DNA of 64,000 nucleotides from the NCBI RefSeq assembly GCF_029223285.1, contig NZ_JARHUJ010000003.1:620001-684000 (forward strand), written 5' to 3'. Source of the stretch: Paraflavitalea sp. CAU 1676. Its GTDB lineage: Bacteria; Bacteroidota; Bacteroidia; Chitinophagales; Chitinophagaceae. The number at the start of each line of letters is the position of its first letter. Position 1 is the stretch's first letter. Below are positions 1 through 9,608 of the stretch, piece by piece. Under the pieces are notes generated by a model. The model was not told the origin of the DNA. It worked only from the letters and a program-made list of their open reading frames with translations, and did no database searches. The translations under genes and the position numbers were made by a program.

Positions 1-947
1 CTGCCACCTACTTCTTTCGCTGTGGGGATATGCTTGGTGATACCCATGCCCATACCGGGGTTGGTACCGTAAGTGATCATGGGTTCAATGTCTGCCGCGT
101 CGTAATTGTGTTCCACATCGAAAGTAGCGCCGGCATCAGTTTTCAACGTCTTCCAGTAAGCGAGTGCTTTATCCCAGGCAGCGCCTTGGGGAGCTTTCTC
201 ACGTCCTTTGATATAAGCGAAAGTCGTTTCATCGGGAGCGATCATACCGCCACGGGCACCCATCTCGATGCTCATGTTACAAACCGTCATACGGCCTTCC
301 ATGCTCATTTGCTCGAACACCTGTCCGGCAAACTCCACGAAGTAACCGGTAGCGCCGGCTGCGGTGAGTTTCGAGATGATATAGAGAACAACATCTTTAG
401 GAGTGATGCCTTTGCCCAGCTGGCCATGCACGTTGATGCGCATTTTCTTGGGTTTGGGTTGCATGATACACTGAGAAGACAACACCATCTCTACTTCAGA
501 AGTACCGATACCGAACGCAATAGCGCCGAAGGCACCGTGGGTAGAAGTGTGCGAGTCGCCGCAAACGATGGTCATACCCGGCAGGGTGATACCGTTTTCT
601 GGTCCTACTACGTGCACGATACCGTTCTTGGGGTTACCAAGACCCCAGTGCGAAATACCGTATTTGGCAGAGTTGGACTCCAGGGCCTTCAACTGGTTGG
701 CCGACAGGGGGTCCTGAACGGGCAGGTGCTGATTGATGGTGGGCGTGTTATGATCTGCAGTTGCAAAAGTCTTTTCGGGGAAAATAACCTTCAAACCACG
801 GCTCTCGAGGCCCAGGAAGGCCACGGGGCTCGTAACCTCGTGAATAAAGTGACGATCAATGAAAAACACATCAGGACCATCTTCAATCTTCTTGACCACA
901 TGGGAGTCCCATACTTTGTCAAATAACGTAGCAGGCGTCTTGCTCAT
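1..947 (-). CDS. leuC: 3-isopropylmalate dehydratase large subunit (LeuC), 3' end cut off by window
   Basis: Isomerises 2-isopropylmalate to 3-isopropylmalate in leucine biosynthesis, together with LeuD, in the cytoplasm. Reading the complement from the ATG at 945-947 gives 315 residues beginning [16 protein letters not shown], with the aconitase-family motif [13 protein letters not shown], then [14 protein letters not shown] and [13 protein letters not shown]. The iron-sulfur cysteines of the family lie in the C-terminal part, which is outside the window, so cluster binding cannot be checked here. The reading frame is open to the left edge. leuD would be expected beyond that edge (inference). 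A TAnnTTTG box on this strand at 1143-1150 may be its promoter, giving a long leader. Confidence 0.96.
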   Translation of the reverse strand, partial: MSKTPATLFDKVWDSHVVKKIEDGPDVFFIDRHFIHEVTSPVAFLGLESRGLKVIFPEKTFATADHNTPTINQHLPVQDPLSANQLKALESNSAKYGISHWGLGNPKNGIVHVVGPENGITLPGMTIVCGDSHTSTHGAFGAIAFGIGTSEVEMVLSSQCIMQPKPKKMRINVHGQLGKGITPKDVVLYIISKLTAAGATGYFVEFAGQVFEQMSMEGRMTVCNMSIEMGARGGMIAPDETTFAYIKGREKAPQGAAWDKALAYWKTLKTDAGATFDVEHNYDAADIEPMITYGTNPGMGMGITKHIPTAKEVGG

Positions 948-1185
948 TTTGTATAATTTAAAACGGAATTGCGAATTTCTTAAAATATATCCGGAAAAAC
1001 AGGTTTTAACCCTCCTTTTTCCTAACCTAAGTCATAAAATCGTGAAAATTATTCCACCCTGAAAATCAGCCGGTCCGGCATCCTGCCCCATCGGTTAACC
1101 CGGGAAAATAGGCCCGGGATCGTTAAATTGGAGCGCTTTCCGCAAATGTAACTCAATTTATCAGACCCTAAATCAATAGCAATCA
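948..1185 (-). promoter_or_regulatory. leuC leader with possible -7 box and small hairpin
   Basis: This is the divergent gap between leuC and the Clp-N/TPR gene. On the minus strand TACATTTG (complement of 1143-1150) matches the Bacteroidota -7 consensus TAnnTTTG. A TTG lies 23 bases further upstream, a little far for a -33 box. The predicted leader to leuC is about 190 bases and holds a CCCGGG...CCCGGG hairpin (1099-1118). I saw no leucine-rich leader peptide, so attenuation is only a possibility. Confidence 0.35.
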
Positions 1186-2358
1186 GTGGATAATCGCTAC
1201 GACCTGGATTATAGTGCGGTGATCGAAGAAGCAAAACGGCAGGCCCTGGCCTGCGCGCACGATATAGTGAGCACTGACCACTACCTGCTGGCCATGCTCC
1301 ACCTCGATTGTTTGGCCAACCCTTACTTGTCCAGCCTCGACCAAGCACATTTTCAAGCCTGGACCTGCGAGAACTTTCCCCAGGCTAAAGCCTTACCTGA
1401 TGAAAACAAGATCCCCACTGCCTGGTATGCAAGCCGGATAACCTGGCATGCCGCCTGGGTCGCCCAACAGGCTGACGCTGGCGATCCCACCAGCATACAC
1501 CTGCTACTGGCAATCTTGAGTTACGATAACCATGTTTCTGAAAAACTGAAACAGGCCGGGATCATTTTCGAGGATGTTGCTTCCGCCATAGGCCTTCAGT
1601 CATTCCCAAGAAAGGGGCCTCAAATAAACCGTAGGGAAATAAAACCAGCCACCGGCTGGTCTAAACTATTTGGACGGGGGCCTTCAATCGATGAGCTGGG
1701 CGAAGAGCTGTATGGCCACGCCTATGAATTATTCCATTTTCAGCAATATGATGATTGCATCGCGGTTTGTACAGGAGGACTCAGTTGGCTGCCTGCATTC
1801 GATAGATTACGGGACCTGCTGGCCCAGAGTTATTTGTATAAGAGAGATTTTGTCAAAGCGCTGCCTGCATACCAGGAACTGGTACAGCTGTATCCCGAAG
1901 GCTTTAATTACAGGTACAGTCTTTCCTGCACACATGCGGAATTGGGCGAGTCCGGAAAAGCCGACACTTTATTCAATCAACTGCTGTTGCAATATCCCGA
2001 AAATGCATTATTGCTGAATGCAAAAGGCTTTGAGTGTTACAGGCAGGGAAAGTACGCCGAAGCCGTGCCCTGGTATGAAAAGGCTATTCAGGCCGATCCC
2101 TTGTTCGCATACCCATACGACAACCTTGGTTTCGTCAAATTCAAACTGGGACAAACACAGGAAGCATTGGAACTAATCGACAAAGCTCTCCAGCTCGACA
2201 AAGGAAACTCCTACGCATACATGTACCAGGGAAGAATTAAACTGGAGCAAAGCGATAAAGCCGGGGCCTTACAGCATTTTAAAAAAGCGCTGCATTTGCG
2301 TTTTACCCAGTCTTGGGGAGATGAAGTACTTGAACTCATCAAAAAATGTGAACAATAG
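1186..2358 (+). CDS. Clp N-domain-like / TPR repeat protein
   Basis: A 390-residue cytoplasmic protein without signal peptide. Residues ~8-140 resemble the double-helical-repeat N domain of ClpA/ClpB/ClpC (EEAKRQALACAHDIVSTDHY, then a second half around STSIHLLLAIL-type sequence and LKQAGI). Residues ~175-385 form about six tetratricopeptide repeats, for example NAKGFECYRQGKYAEAVPWY and YDNLGFVKFKLGQTQEALEL. There is no AAA ATPase module, so it is not a Clp unfoldase. It is more likely an adaptor or scaffold that borrows the Clp substrate/adaptor-binding fold (inference). The start is GTG: an in-frame TAG at 1177-1179 excludes anything further upstream, and the next ATG would cut into the Clp-like repeat. 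It stands alone, 38 bases before the NIPSNAP gene, and may be co-transcribed with it. Confidence 0.7.
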   Translation: MDNRYDLDYSAVIEEAKRQALACAHDIVSTDHYLLAMLHLDCLANPYLSSLDQAHFQAWTCENFPQAKALPDENKIPTAWYASRITWHAAWVAQQADAGDPTSIHLLLAILSYDNHVSEKLKQAGIIFEDVASAIGLQSFPRKGPQINRREIKPATGWSKLFGRGPSIDELGEELYGHAYELFHFQQYDDCIAVCTGGLSWLPAFDRLRDLLAQSYLYKRDFVKALPAYQELVQLYPEGFNYRYSLSCTHAELGESGKADTLFNQLLLQYPENALLLNAKGFECYRQGKYAEAVPWYEKAIQADPLFAYPYDNLGFVKFKLGQTQEALELIDKALQLDKGNSYAYMYQGRIKLEQSDKAGALQHFKKALHLRFTQSWGDEVLELIKKCEQ

Positions 2359-2396
2359 ATATCTGCAACTTCACTGAACTTCATTAGATTTATCCC

Positions 2397-3149
2397 ATGA
2401 AACCTTACCGCCTCATCGCCCTGCTGCTCCTGCTGGCAGCCTCTGCCAAAACGATTGCCCAATCAACCGACAATCGCCTTTTTGAGCTCCGCATCTATTA
2501 TTGCAACCCCGGCAAGCTCAACACCCTCATACAACGGTTTAACGACCATACGACCAAGCTTTTCGAAAAGCATGGCATGACCAATATTGGCTACTGGCTT
2601 CCTGTCAACAACACAGATAGCGCCCTGTACTACGTACTGGCATTCCCGAGCAAAGAAGCCCAGGAGGCGTCCTGGAAGTCCTTTATTGCCGATCCCGAAT
2701 GGAAGCAGGTAGCCGCCAAATCGGAAGAGAACGGCAAGATCATCGCAAAGATCGTCTCCCAAAATATGCGCGCTTCGGATATCTCCCCCGCCATCGCAGC
2801 ATCACAAAAAAGCCCCGACCGCACATTCGAGTTACGCACCTATACCTGCCTGCCCGGCCAATTGCCCAAACTCATCACCCGCTTTCGCGACCATACCGAA
2901 AAGCTGTTTGAGAAACACGGCATGACCAATGTTGCCTATTGGACCACCATTGAAAAAGACAGCAGCCAGCCCAAACTGGTGTATATACTCGCCCACAAAA
3001 GTGTAGAAGCCGTTAAGCAATCATTCGACGCCTTCCGCGCCGATCCCGCCTGGATCGCCGTCCGCGACGCTTCGGAGAAAGACGGTAAGATCGTAGAGAA
3101 ACTGGAATCGGTCATCATGAAACCGCTGCCCTTCTCAACCATCCGTTAA
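2397..3149 (+). CDS. exported tandem NIPSNAP-domain protein
   Basis: A 250-residue protein with a clear Sec signal peptide (hydrophobic residues 4-18, cleavage near SAKTIAQ), so probably periplasmic. It holds two NIPSNAP (ferredoxin-like alpha/beta barrel) units in tandem, ~29-125 and ~142-245. The units share the lines FELRIYYCNPGKL / FELRTYTCLPGQL and LFEKHGMTNIGYW / LFEKHGMTNVAYW, so this is an internal duplication. NIPSNAP proteins have no single established reaction, and bacterial exported forms are often near sugar-metabolism genes. The neighbours here give no pathway. Confidence 0.85.
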   Translation: MKPYRLIALLLLLAASAKTIAQSTDNRLFELRIYYCNPGKLNTLIQRFNDHTTKLFEKHGMTNIGYWLPVNNTDSALYYVLAFPSKEAQEASWKSFIADPEWKQVAAKSEENGKIIAKIVSQNMRASDISPAIAASQKSPDRTFELRTYTCLPGQLPKLITRFRDHTEKLFEKHGMTNVAYWTTIEKDSSQPKLVYILAHKSVEAVKQSFDAFRADPAWIAVRDASEKDGKIVEKLESVIMKPLPFSTIR

Positions 3150-3186
3150 AGAATCGGAGCAACACACCTGTTTAAAGTCTCACCCC

Positions 3187-3194
3187 TACCTTTG
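3187..3194 (+). promoter_or_regulatory. -7 box TACCTTTG abutting the DUF763 start codon
   Basis: An exact TAnnTTTG match ends only four bases before the ATG at 3199. With the usual spacing, transcription would start at or beside the A of the start codon, giving a leaderless message. The -33 region is weak (a TGTTT at 3169-3173, too close). Confidence 0.4.
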
Positions 3195-3198
3195 CTGC

Positions 3199-4401
3199 AT
3201 GAAACGCTCGGGGTCTGCAGATCTGCCGCTGCATTATGGATATGTGCCGAAATGGTTGGCAGAACGCATGGCGAAGCTCGGATTGGCCATTACAGAAACC
3301 ATCCTCATGGATTACGGGAAGGAAGAAGTATTGCGCCGCCTCTCCGATCCCTTCTGGTTCCAAAGCCTCGGCGCCGTCATGGGCATGGACTGGCACTCGT
3401 CCGGCATCACCACCTCAGTAATGGGCGCCCTTAAACGCGCCATCAATCCACACGGAAAGGAATTAGGGATTTATATCTGCGGAGGTAAGGGAAAGTTCTC
3501 TACCGAAACACCCGCCGAACTCCTGCGCCTGGCCGATGCCACCGGCCTCAATGGCACCGAACTCGTGCACGCCAGTAAACTCAGTGCTAAAGTCGACAAT
3601 ACCGCCGTGCAGGATGGATTTCAGTTGTACACCCACAACTTTGTCGTCAGCGATACCGGACAGTGGACCGTCATTCAACAGGGTATGAATCCCAATAACA
3701 AAACCGCCCGACGCTACCACTGGCATTCAGGCAACATCCAGTCATTTGTAGAAGAACCGCACACCGGTGTATGCGGCATCAACCAGGGCTCCATCCTCAA
3801 CCTCACTGCTGGCGATGCCGCCAACACCCGCAACAGCATCGTACACATCACCACCGAAGAACCCATGCAAATAGTGCGCGACTTCCAGCGCCTCATCATG
3901 CCTGCGCACCACGACGTACGCAAAGAAGACGTGAACCTCAAACGCCTTGGCTCTGTACTATGGCTCGCCCATGAACAACACCTCACCAATTTTGAAGACT
4001 TCTTACTGCTGGAAGGCGTTGGTCCACGCACCCTGCAATCGCTCACCCTCGTCAGTGAAGTGATACATGGTACGCCCTCCCGATTCCGCGACCCTGCGCG
4101 CTTTTCTTTTGCACATGGCGGTAAAGACGGTCACCCGTTTCCCGTACCGGTCAACGTGTACGACGAAACCATCAGCCTATTGCAAACCGCTGTACACCGG
4201 TCGAAGCTCGGCAATACCGATAAAGCCGAAGCGATCCAAAAGTTGCATGAAATAGCCGCGCGGGCCGAAAAGGACTTTGTGCCCAATGATAATTTTGAAG
4301 CGTTGATAGAAAAGGAACGTGAGGAATCCTATAAGCACGGAGGCCGCACCGTATTTGGTAAAGAAAAACCACCACAGTCAGATCAGCTTTCCCTCTTCTA
4401 A
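3199..4401 (+). CDS. DUF763 domain-containing protein
   Basis: A 400-residue soluble protein that spans the whole DUF763 family, found in bacteria and archaea. The start fits the family's characteristic beginning (MKRSGSADLPLHYGYVPKWL), which supports the ATG at 3199. Other conserved pieces are GMDWHSSGITTSVMGALKRA, a histidine/tyrosine-rich central part (RRYHWHSGNIQSFVEE) and LLLEGVGPRTLQSLTLV, a helix-hairpin-helix-like segment (~residues 272-288). The last suggests nucleic-acid contact, but the biochemical function of DUF763 is unknown to me. It ends in DQLSLF, which resembles a clamp-binding (QLxLF-type) peptide. That fits a DNA-metabolism role but is inference. Confidence 0.85.
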   Translation: MKRSGSADLPLHYGYVPKWLAERMAKLGLAITETILMDYGKEEVLRRLSDPFWFQSLGAVMGMDWHSSGITTSVMGALKRAINPHGKELGIYICGGKGKFSTETPAELLRLADATGLNGTELVHASKLSAKVDNTAVQDGFQLYTHNFVVSDTGQWTVIQQGMNPNNKTARRYHWHSGNIQSFVEEPHTGVCGINQGSILNLTAGDAANTRNSIVHITTEEPMQIVRDFQRLIMPAHHDVRKEDVNLKRLGSVLWLAHEQHLTNFEDFLLLEGVGPRTLQSLTLVSEVIHGTPSRFRDPARFSFAHGGKDGHPFPVPVNVYDETISLLQTAVHRSKLGNTDKAEAIQKLHEIAARAEKDFVPNDNFEALIEKEREESYKHGGRTVFGKEKPPQSDQLSLF

Positions 4402-4423
4402 CCAATAACTACAACCCACAAAC

Positions 4424-4450
4424 AAAAAACCCCGTTCCGGAGAACAGGGT
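4424..4450 (-). terminator. intrinsic terminator of the SRPBCC gene
   Basis: On the minus strand an imperfect hairpin (CCC.GTT / AAC.GGG with one C-A mismatch, loop of six) is followed by six T. It lies 27 bases past the stop of the minus-strand gene at 4477 and also separates it from the convergent DUF763 gene. Confidence 0.6.
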
Positions 4451-4476
4451 CATGAATATGCCTAGAACTGCGTAGA

Positions 4477-5013
4477 TTAATTCGACTCCGAAATGCGCTT
4501 CAGGTTGTTCAAACCCTTGTCGTACGATTCACTCATCATCTTATCCATCGGCATCACCAACAGCATCGCATTCATGGGGTAAGAATATTGGGTATCGAAA
4601 CCCCAGGTAACCTTGGTTCCTGCACCAGCGTCCTGCAGGTTGATAAAGATATCGGCATCTCCATCAAAAGGCTTAATGAACTTCATATGCGATTCTACCC
4701 GTTGCGGCTGATCTACTTTAGTGAGCGTTTGTGTGCCTGCCCCAACCTTCTCGCTGGTATAACTATAAGAAGAGCCCACTGTTCCCAGATTGCCGGCATA
4801 GCTTACTTTAATATTAGGATCTTCCTCACTCCAGGGATTCCATTTGTGGCATTCTTCTAAATTACTCACATGCGACCATACTTTTTCGCGCGGAGCATTG
4901 ATGGTGATCTCTCTTTCAATATGATATTTCTTAGGAGCAATGAGGCCGGCAACCAGTACCAGCACAATCAGTGACAGGATAACAATACCTACGATTTTCA
5001 GGAACTTTTTCAT
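4477..5013 (-). CDS. membrane-anchored SRPBCC / polyketide-cyclase-like protein
   Basis: A 178-residue protein with one N-terminal transmembrane helix (residues ~5-25, IVGIVILSLIVLVLVAGLIA) and then a START/Bet v1-type ligand-binding fold of the SRPBCC superfamily. Typical landmarks are ITINAPREKVWSHVSN, the short WNPW motif and SESYDKGLNNLKRI in the C-terminal helix. Such proteins bind hydrophobic ligands in a deep pocket, but the ligand cannot be named from sequence. It is a single-gene unit that ends in a terminator (4424-4450). The upstream gene on the same strand (GH95-like) is unrelated. Confidence 0.85.
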   Translation of the reverse strand: MKKFLKIVGIVILSLIVLVLVAGLIAPKKYHIEREITINAPREKVWSHVSNLEECHKWNPWSEEDPNIKVSYAGNLGTVGSSYSYTSEKVGAGTQTLTKVDQPQRVESHMKFIKPFDGDADIFINLQDAGAGTKVTWGFDTQYSYPMNAMLLVMPMDKMMSESYDKGLNNLKRISESN

Positions 5014-5169
5014 ACAACTGCTTTTTGGTTAAAGTGTGTTTACTGCGTTTCAAATGTTACTGCAAGGTAAACCACTCAAGCAATATTATACAGGGTACGT
5101 TACGCCTATTCAGCGGGCTGTTTGCGACTTCATTAGGACGTCCAAATTCTGCCCCAACTATTACAAGAT

Positions 5170-7455
5170 TTATAACCGCGTTAATCGAATTGATTCATTA
5201 ACTCCAGTCCTAAACTCAAAGACATCACCCCGCAGCACTTCAGCCTGCTGCCCGTCTCGGATAAGCTTTACCCGCCTGCCCGGCCAGGGATTCTCCATCC
5301 TGCAAAGCCTCCCCTTTTCACTCAACAACTGCACATACTTTACCTGTCCCTTGATCAATTCGCTGCTCACCAAAAAGGCGCCATAAGCCCTCAGGTTATT
5401 GAACGAAGCGTCCTCACTGCGCACCCAATTGGGAAACACCCGCACTACCCCTTCATAACTTTGCAGCAACATCTCATTGACGGTAAGCGGTACTGCCGCC
5501 AGGGTTTCCAAACCACCACCACCCGCCGTGATCCACCCATTGCGCAACGACTGCGCCGCAATACGCGCCTTCAGGTAATGAAGTATCAGTTCAGCATCAA
5601 ACCCAACCCGCACCGCACCGGGAAAACAGGTCTCGATGCCATTGTTCATCGTATTGCCCCAATCACTTGTCCGGGTAATATTGTCGCTCCAGTGAGATAC
5701 ATCGTTCAGGAGAATCCGATTGAAGACAGAATCAGTATAAGGCCCCGCCACACCTGCCGGCATCAGCAGGCCATGGATGGAGACTCTATTTAAACCCGCC
5801 GGCTTCTCAATTCCCCAGGGCCGCTTCTCTACGCTCATCAAACTCTTTCTGCCATTGATCTCACCAACAGGATACTGGCTCAAATGATCATAGATATGCT
5901 TCCATTTTTCGCGGCGGTCAGCATCAAGCCCCATGTATTCACTCATATCCAGCATCCCCTTAAACAACATTTTGACCAAACCCAGCGACAACGTCGAATT
6001 GAAGTCACCCAGCCTGTCGCGCCAGTTGCCCGTGCTGCCCAGCCTTGGCATAATTTCATTGAAGTGATCGTCGTAGATCACATAACGCCCACCCTCAAAC
6101 TTCAAGTAATCTTCCCAGAAATTGGCACACTCCAGTATATAAGGATAAACACGCTCAGCATAGGCCGAATCATACGTACTATAAAAGCGCATCATCATAT
6201 TGCCTACACTGAAAACGGCATTGATCTTTTGACCAAGAAACTTATATCCGTTATCAATGGTGTTCTCCCGCGTTCCATACCGCTTCTCCATTTCTTCTGG
6301 CGTTAACGGCCATAGCGTGGTAACCAACCCCCGCGGACCAATACCCACCGGATAATAAATACCCTGCACGCCGAGTAATTGCTTAGCATGCGCCCGGCCG
6401 CTGTCCATATAGTCCAGCAAAGGCTGATCGAAATTATCGGTCAGGTCAATATGGTTGGAAGAATAAGCCGCCCAATAAGGCGCCTGGTAATTGTAGTTGA
6501 GGTGATAATCGCCTCCCCAGGCCGTAGAATCTTTGGTGATGAAAGGCCCCCAGATACCCGGCGCAAATTTTCCAGCCCGCGATGCGCAGGCCAGCAGGTA
6601 TTGCGAAACATAATAATAGTGCTCGAAAAAAACGTCGCCGATCTTCACCGAAGACTTTGACCAGAATTCCTGCCACCAGCGCTCATGCGCTGCCCGCATG
6701 GTATCGAGCGTAACAGGGGTAAGGCCAGATGCCGCCCTGATGGCTTCCTGCTTCCATTGAGCCTGATCAAAACCCGACAACAGCGTAACAGTGATAGAAA
6801 CCGGTTTGCCCGGCAACAATTCGATCTCCTGTTGCTGGCCAGCAGGCACACCCACCACCTTCACCGCCATCGCCACCTGCGAAGGCCATTTGTGCAGCCC
6901 CGTATCAGGAAATGAACGCGTAGCCCAATACACATCACCATCCCAACCAGTCTCCGAAGTGCTGGCATTTCCCGTTGGCACTACCAGACTCCACCGTAGA
7001 TGGTACTTTTTATTAGAAGTAAAGGTGGCCACCACGGTATTGCTGGTAGCACTTACCCAGGCATCAAGCTTGACCTCCCCCATCCCCTTTTCGGTTGATC
7101 CGTAAATACGGCCCTTCACCATATCCTGCTCATAATACCAATCACCGTCTTTAAGCGAATCTATATCCACCTGCAATACACCCGGCAAGGCAATGCCACC
7201 GCCCGGGTACACCGGCCAGGGTCGCCAGCAATCATTTTTACCAAGGTAAAAGCAGAAACGGCCGGGCTCGCCACCAAAGGTTAATCCGATATCACCATTA
7301 CCCGCTAAAAAACCATCTGGCGTTTTCGAAGTGGGCACCCGCGTGGGAGGTTCACCCCAACGGGCATTCAGCAAACTGAAATCGCCGGTTTGAGCGTTGA
7401 GGCGAATAACGGTACCTAGCAGGAAGCAGGAGATCAAAAAAGCAACGCGTTTCAT
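5170..7455 (-). CDS. exported glycoside hydrolase, GH95-like
   Basis: About 760 residues with a Sec signal peptide (MKRVAFLISCFLLG...LNAQ). I chose the ATG at 7455 because the signal peptide starts there; an in-frame ATG at 7464 would add three residues. The N-terminal beta domain carries GFLAGNGDIGLTFGG and the C-terminal (alpha/alpha)6 part carries WGGDYHLNYNYQAPYW and YYPVGIGPRG. These resemble GH95 alpha-L-fucosidases/galactosidases and the related DUF5703 group. GH95 normally acts on Fuc-alpha-1,2-Gal. Whether the catalytic Asn/Asp/Glu set is intact was not verified, so the substrate is open. It has no SusCD partner next to it. Confidence 0.6.
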   Translation of the reverse strand: MKRVAFLISCFLLGTVIRLNAQTGDFSLLNARWGEPPTRVPTSKTPDGFLAGNGDIGLTFGGEPGRFCFYLGKNDCWRPWPVYPGGGIALPGVLQVDIDSLKDGDWYYEQDMVKGRIYGSTEKGMGEVKLDAWVSATSNTVVATFTSNKKYHLRWSLVVPTGNASTSETGWDGDVYWATRSFPDTGLHKWPSQVAMAVKVVGVPAGQQQEIELLPGKPVSITVTLLSGFDQAQWKQEAIRAASGLTPVTLDTMRAAHERWWQEFWSKSSVKIGDVFFEHYYYVSQYLLACASRAGKFAPGIWGPFITKDSTAWGGDYHLNYNYQAPYWAAYSSNHIDLTDNFDQPLLDYMDSGRAHAKQLLGVQGIYYPVGIGPRGLVTTLWPLTPEEMEKRYGTRENTIDNGYKFLGQKINAVFSVGNMMMRFYSTYDSAYAERVYPYILECANFWEDYLKFEGGRYVIYDDHFNEIMPRLGSTGNWRDRLGDFNSTLSLGLVKMLFKGMLDMSEYMGLDADRREKWKHIYDHLSQYPVGEINGRKSLMSVEKRPWGIEKPAGLNRVSIHGLLMPAGVAGPYTDSVFNRILLNDVSHWSDNITRTSDWGNTMNNGIETCFPGAVRVGFDAELILHYLKARIAAQSLRNGWITAGGGGLETLAAVPLTVNEMLLQSYEGVVRVFPNWVRSEDASFNNLRAYGAFLVSSELIKGQVKYVQLLSEKGRLCRMENPWPGRRVKLIRDGQQAEVLRGDVFEFRTGVNESIRLTRL

Positions 7456-7644
7456 AATGGCCATTGAGGTGATGCTTACAGTCTCCGCAATCTAAGCCTC
7501 CTTATCCATATAAACTTTGGCAGACTTTACTATCCTGTAAACAATATTGTCAACCATTTTTTCGGTATATTTATAGTACTCCCCCGATTACTCACTGCCA
7601 CTCCCGCGTCAATCATCCAACCGATCAAAGATCATTCGACTACT

Positions 7645-9375
7645 ATGATCCGTTTATTAAAACTATACTTACCAGCCTTCGGATTGGCGTTATTGTTCAC
7701 AGCCTGCACACCGCCGTCCGCTTATCCCGGCGATGTAACCGTTTATTACAATGGCGACATACTCACCATGGAGGGCGATAGCGCTCGTTATGTAGAAGCC
7801 GTCGCCGTTCAATATGGCAAGATCGCCTTTGCCGGCAAAAAATCCGGCGCCTTGCGCATGATGGCTGATGCAGTTCAACTTATTGACCTGCGCGGCAAAA
7901 CTTTACTACCGGGTTTTATCGATGCCCACGGTCATGTTGGTGGCTATGCCTCCTTTATGCATACAGCCAACCTCCTGCCCTCCCCTTATGGAACCGTCAT
8001 GTCTATACCCGATCTGCAGCAGGCACTGCGCAACTATATTCGCGACCTGAAAATACCGCCCGGCACCGCCGTCATCGGCAATGGATACGACGACGCCAAC
8101 ATGCGCGAACACCGCCATCCCACGCAGGCACAACTCGATGCCGTATCTACCAAACATCCGATTTACATCATTCATCAGTCGGGCCATATGGGCGTAGCCA
8201 ATAGCCTGTTATTGCAGCAAATGGGCATATCGTACGCAACACCCGATCCAACCGGAGGGGTTATAGGAAGGGATAGTAAAAGAAAAAAGCTCACCGGCAA
8301 ACTCATGGAGAATGCCCACATCCAGGCACTGTATTTCCTGATGAAACAAACGCCCGCTCCCGATGAAACCCACAAGTTCGATGACCTCCTGGCCGCAGAA
8401 CAAATATGGTTTGCCAACGGACAAACCACCCTCTGCGAAGGCAAATCATCCCCCGCCATGGTCAACCTGATCCGCGAGGCCAGTGACCGCGGATTGCTGC
8501 ATGGCGATTTCATCCTGCTGCCCGATTACGATGCCTACCACGACAGTTTGCAGGTACTCAAAAAAGCCTATCGCCATTACCAGGGTCATTATAAGATCGG
8601 CGCTATTAAACTAACCTTTGACGGATCGCCGCAAGGCAAATCGGCCTGGCTCACCCAACCCTACCTGGTACCGCCCGAAGGTGCAAACAAAGATTACCGG
8701 GGACAACCGATCTACACGCACGAAGCAGCCTACCAGGCTTTGAAGAAAATATTCGAACAAGGAATGCAGGCCCACGTACATTGTAATGGCGACGCCGCTA
8801 TCGATGAAGGCCTCAACCTGATGGATACCCTGCGCCGAGAGGGGCTGCGCACCAGCGACATGCGCTGCGTACTCGTTCATAGCCAGGTAGCCCGGCCCGA
8901 TCAGGTACCACGCTTCAAAGAACTCGGCATCATGCCCAGTTGGTTCCCCACCCACACTTACCTCTGGGGCGACTGGCACCTCCACAGCGTGCTGGGGCGG
9001 CCACGCGCCCAACACATCAGCCCATTAAAACAAGGATTAGACAATGGTATCCGTTTCACCATACACCACGATGCGCCGGTTACACCGCCCGATCTCCTCA
9101 CAGCTGTGTACAGCGCCGTCAACCGCACCACCCGCACAGGCATTGTGTTGGGGGCCGATCAACGCATCACACCCTATGAAGCGCTCAAGGCCATCACCAT
9201 TAACGCAGCCTGGCAATGGGGAGAAGAAAAAGAAAAAGGCACACTCAGGAAAGGAAAAAGGGCCGACCTCGTCATACTCGACCGCAATCCGCTCAAAGTA
9301 GAGCCGGCCCTTATCAAAGACATCAAAGTGATGGAAACGATCAAGGACGGCGTTACCGTCTTCAAAAAACAATAG
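7645..9375 (+). CDS. amidohydrolase-family lipoprotein (YtcJ-like)
   Basis: A 576-residue metal-dependent hydrolase of the amidohydrolase-3/YtcJ group. The signal peptide ends in a lipobox (LLFTAC, Cys20), so it should be anchored in the envelope. It shows the metal-binding GFIDAHGHV (HxH), further histidines in QAHVHCNGDAAID and LVHSQVARPD, and the catalytic-Asp region FTIHHDAPVTPPDLL. It ends in a typical GTLRKGKRADLVILDRNP strand. Relatives include N-substituted formamide deformylases and hydrolases of cyclic amides. The physiological substrate is unknown. It is transcribed away from the GH95-like gene and ends about 230 bases before the ECF sigma gene. Confidence 0.88.
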   Translation: MIRLLKLYLPAFGLALLFTACTPPSAYPGDVTVYYNGDILTMEGDSARYVEAVAVQYGKIAFAGKKSGALRMMADAVQLIDLRGKTLLPGFIDAHGHVGGYASFMHTANLLPSPYGTVMSIPDLQQALRNYIRDLKIPPGTAVIGNGYDDANMREHRHPTQAQLDAVSTKHPIYIIHQSGHMGVANSLLLQQMGISYATPDPTGGVIGRDSKRKKLTGKLMENAHIQALYFLMKQTPAPDETHKFDDLLAAEQIWFANGQTTLCEGKSSPAMVNLIREASDRGLLHGDFILLPDYDAYHDSLQVLKKAYRHYQGHYKIGAIKLTFDGSPQGKSAWLTQPYLVPPEGANKDYRGQPIYTHEAAYQALKKIFEQGMQAHVHCNGDAAIDEGLNLMDTLRREGLRTSDMRCVLVHSQVARPDQVPRFKELGIMPSWFPTHTYLWGDWHLHSVLGRPRAQHISPLKQGLDNGIRFTIHHDAPVTPPDLLTAVYSAVNRTTRTGIVLGADQRITPYEALKAITINAAWQWGEEKEKGTLRKGKRADLVILDRNPLKVEPALIKDIKVMETIKDGVTVFKKQ

Positions 9376-9574
9376 CTCAATAAATACGGTACCGCAGTGC
9401 ACCGCCATTGTCCGTACCATCAATCAGTACAATCCCTATAAATTCAGTAGACCATCCGCTACAACAACCCCGGCGGGCACTTCCGCACTTTTAAGCAATC
9501 GATTGATCTGAAAAAAATACGCCTGTCGCCATCAATCAATGCCTTAATATTTACCTCGCTTGTTGGGAATTCCC

Positions 9575-9581
9575 TACTTTG
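9575..9581 (+). promoter_or_regulatory. possible -7 box of the ECF sigma gene
   Basis: TACTTTG is one base shorter than TAnnTTTG. If used, transcription starts near 9588-9590, which would leave the ATG at 9591 leaderless and gives the ATG at 9609 a leader of about 20 bases. A CAATCGATTG palindrome lies upstream at 9497-9506. Confidence 0.35.
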
Positions 9582-9608
9582 CAAAGGTTTATGAGGTCCC
9601 TGGAACGA

